Source: a bacterium (GTDB taxonomy: Bacteria; Desulfobacterota; Deferrimicrobia; Deferrimicrobiales; Deferrimicrobiaceae). From it: a stretch of 8,816 bases of DNA. Made by a program: the position numbers and the translations under genes. This document shows, piece after piece, positions 7,804-8,816 of this stretch; position 1 is the first letter of the stretch; each line of letters starts with the position of its first letter. The notes under the pieces are model-generated. The model was not told the DNA's origin. It ran no database searches and was given only the letters and a program-made list of their open reading frames with translations. The stretch covers positions 1 to 8,816 of the forward strand of contig JAGVHM010000031.1 of the NCBI GenBank assembly GCA_020056545.1, given 5' to 3'.

Positions 7804-8160
7804 ATGCATCCCAGGCGTTTCTTCCTGCGGTTTTTTCTCCCCGCCGCCCTGCTGGCCTGCTTCCTGGTCTCCGGCGCGACCGTTCCCGCAATCGCCCAGG
7901 AGCCGGAGGTCCTGAAAGGGACCGTCAAGTCGCTCGGGCCGGGAGCGCTCTTTCTGACCGACGCAAGCTTCAGTGACGAGACCCTCCCGCGCCAGGACGT
8001 CAAGGTGCTATGGGACAAGGAAACGGTCTTCTACTATGGGGTGACCAGGGTCCCCAAGGAGGAGGTCGCGCCGGGGTGCCGCGTTCTGGTCAAGTGCACG
8101 CAGGCAGGGTCGGAGCGCAAGGCGCTGCTGGTCCGCGTCATCATGGGGAAAGCGAAATAG
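7804..8160 (+). CDS. Small exported protein of unknown function
   Basis: A 118-residue protein I do not recognise by name. The N-terminus has arginines and a hydrophobic core, ending in VPAIA-Q, so a type I signal peptide cut after about residue 31 is likely; Cys19 sits too early and in a poor context for a lipobox. The mature part of about 87 residues alternates short hydrophobic strands with turns: LKGTVKSLGPGALFLTD, QDVKVLWDKETVFYYG, VAPGCRVLVKCTQ and RKALLVRVIMG. This pattern recalls small beta-barrel (OB-like, DUF5666-type) periplasmic proteins, which is only a tentative analogy. Two cysteines, C92 and C98, could form a disulfide or bind metal. The ATG at 7804 is chosen because GGAGG (7791-7795) lies 8 bases upstream; the open frame reaches back to 7684 but without a better start. 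It probably has its own promoter. Confidence 0.8.
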   Translation: MHPRRFFLRFFLPAALLACFLVSGATVPAIAQEPEVLKGTVKSLGPGALFLTDASFSDETLPRQDVKVLWDKETVFYYGVTRVPKEEVAPGCRVLVKCTQAGSERKALLVRVIMGKAK

Positions 8161-8220
8161 GGTTCCCGGCCGGAACCGGTTCCGGTCATTTCACGTCCCC
8201 GTAGGCCGCCGAAGAACCGG
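8161..8220. repeat. GC-rich palindrome and competing inverted repeats downstream of the small exported protein
   Basis: A perfect 16-base palindrome CCGGAACCGGTTCCGG occupies 8170-8185. Two alternatives compete with it: GGTTCC (8161-8166) can pair with GGAACC (8172-8177) around a 5-base loop, and CCGGTTC (8176-8182) can pair with GAACCGG (8214-8220). The element starts right after the stop codon at 8160 but has no T run behind it, so it is not a standard intrinsic terminator. It could limit read-through into the DedA gene, protect the mRNA 3' end, or bind a protein as DNA. Confidence 0.5.
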
Positions 8221-8249
8221 ACCCGATTTCCGCACCGGGAGTCTGCCCA

Positions 8250-8816
8250 TTGATCACTCGCATCCTGGAAGCGCTCGCCTCGTTTGTCATCTACGTGATA
8301 TCCATGATGGGACTGCCCGGCATCGTTTTCCTGATGGCCATAGAGTCCGCCTGCATACCGCTGCCCTCAGAGGTGATCATGCCGTTCTCCGGGTACCTCG
8401 TCTTTCTGGGGAAGTACTCCCTGTGGTCCGTGGGGCTCGCGGGGGCGATAGGATGCGTCGTGGGCTCCGTGCCTGCGTATTACCTCGGGATGTACGGGGG
8501 CCGGCCGCTCATCGAGAAGTACGGGAAGTTCATCCTGATGTCCCCCCGCGACCTGGACCTCGCGGACCGCTGGTTCGCGCGGCACGGGGAGGCGACCGTT
8601 TTCTTCGCGAGGCTTCTCCCGGTCATCCGGACATTCATCGCATTTCCCGCAGGGGTGGCGCGGATGGAGATGAAGCGGTTCATCGTCTACACTTTCGCGG
8701 GATCCCTGCCGTGGTGCCTGGGGCTCGCATATGTCGGCATGGTCATGGGAGAGTCTTGGCCAACTCTGCGGGAATACTTCCACCGGTTCGACCTGGCGAT
8801 CGGCGCCGTCCTCCTC
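8250..8816 (+). CDS. DedA-family inner-membrane protein (N-terminal 189 residues; cut by window edge)
   Basis: DedA proteins (SNARE-associated/VTT domain, PF09335) are inner-membrane proteins of about 200 residues linked to phospholipid or undecaprenyl-phosphate flipping and membrane homeostasis. Visible marks are IESACIPLPSEVIMPFSGYL (31-50) with acidic residues Glu32 and Glu41 in the first re-entrant region, and FFARLLPVIRTFIAFPAGVARM (118-139). In the latter, Arg121 and Arg127 have the same six-residue spacing as the essential arginines of E. coli DedA proteins. A membrane helix near 147-162 and the start of a last one (LAIGAVLL) follow; the stop lies beyond the window. The TTG at 8250 is preferred because GGGAG (8237-8241) sits 8 bases upstream and it supplies the usual N-terminal helix. 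The first in-frame ATG is at 8304 and has no good ribosome site. Confidence 0.93.
   Translation, partial: MITRILEALASFVIYVISMMGLPGIVFLMAIESACIPLPSEVIMPFSGYLVFLGKYSLWSVGLAGAIGCVVGSVPAYYLGMYGGRPLIEKYGKFILMSPRDLDLADRWFARHGEATVFFARLLPVIRTFIAFPAGVARMEMKRFIVYTFAGSLPWCLGLAYVGMVMGESWPTLREYFHRFDLAIGAVLL

Noticed and set aside
6971..7891. Minus-strand open frame antisense to tldD and the following gene
   Set aside because: No domain is recognisable and it spans a clear intergenic promoter region; the plus-strand genes have strong family or ribosome-site support.
7804..8160. Small exported protein as a RiPP precursor processed by the neighbouring TldD
   Set aside because: It has a Sec-type signal peptide and a folded-looking beta-rich mature part, no leader/core layout, and no modification enzyme is nearby.

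Overview
The window looks like chromosomal DNA from a GC-rich Gram-negative bacterium (roughly 60-65% G+C by eye). Evidence for an outer membrane is two lipoprotein signal peptides, a periplasmic TPR protein and a LolB-like lipoprotein. A deltaproteobacterial (Desulfobacterota-like) source fits the gene content and codon use, but that is an impression, not a computed placement. No rRNA, tRNA, transposon, prophage or CRISPR sequence is visible. The coding strand is almost fully packed; the longest gaps are about 70-100 bases.

Left part (1-6251, minus strand): six genes in one tight run, read right to left. They are a secreted 15-unit TPR protein, a LolB-like lipoprotein, and a peptide-type ABC importer: family 5 binding lipoprotein, two permeases, and an ATPase cut by the window edge. 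Junctions range from an ATGA overlap to about 10 bases, so a single mRNA with translational coupling is likely. A TATAAT box sits just upstream of the TPR gene. TPR next to a LolB-type lipoprotein is an arrangement known from other proteobacteria (for example the LbcA-LolB neighbourhood of Pseudomonas). Its direct joining to a peptide importer is the notable point here.

Middle (6252-7702): a 71-base divergent intergenic region, then tldD on the plus strand. TldD is a metalloprotease with an intact HExxxH motif and the C-terminal cysteine. Its usual partner TldE is not in the window.

Right part (7703-8816, plus strand): a small exported protein of unknown function with its own probable promoter, a GC-rich palindromic gap, then a DedA-family membrane protein starting at TTG and running off the right edge.

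I do not see a clearly new system such as a defence island, RiPP cluster or retron. The best leads are the envelope-plus-importer operon and a composite motif that appears in the same order upstream of both tldD and the small exported protein, which may tie those two genes to a common regulator.
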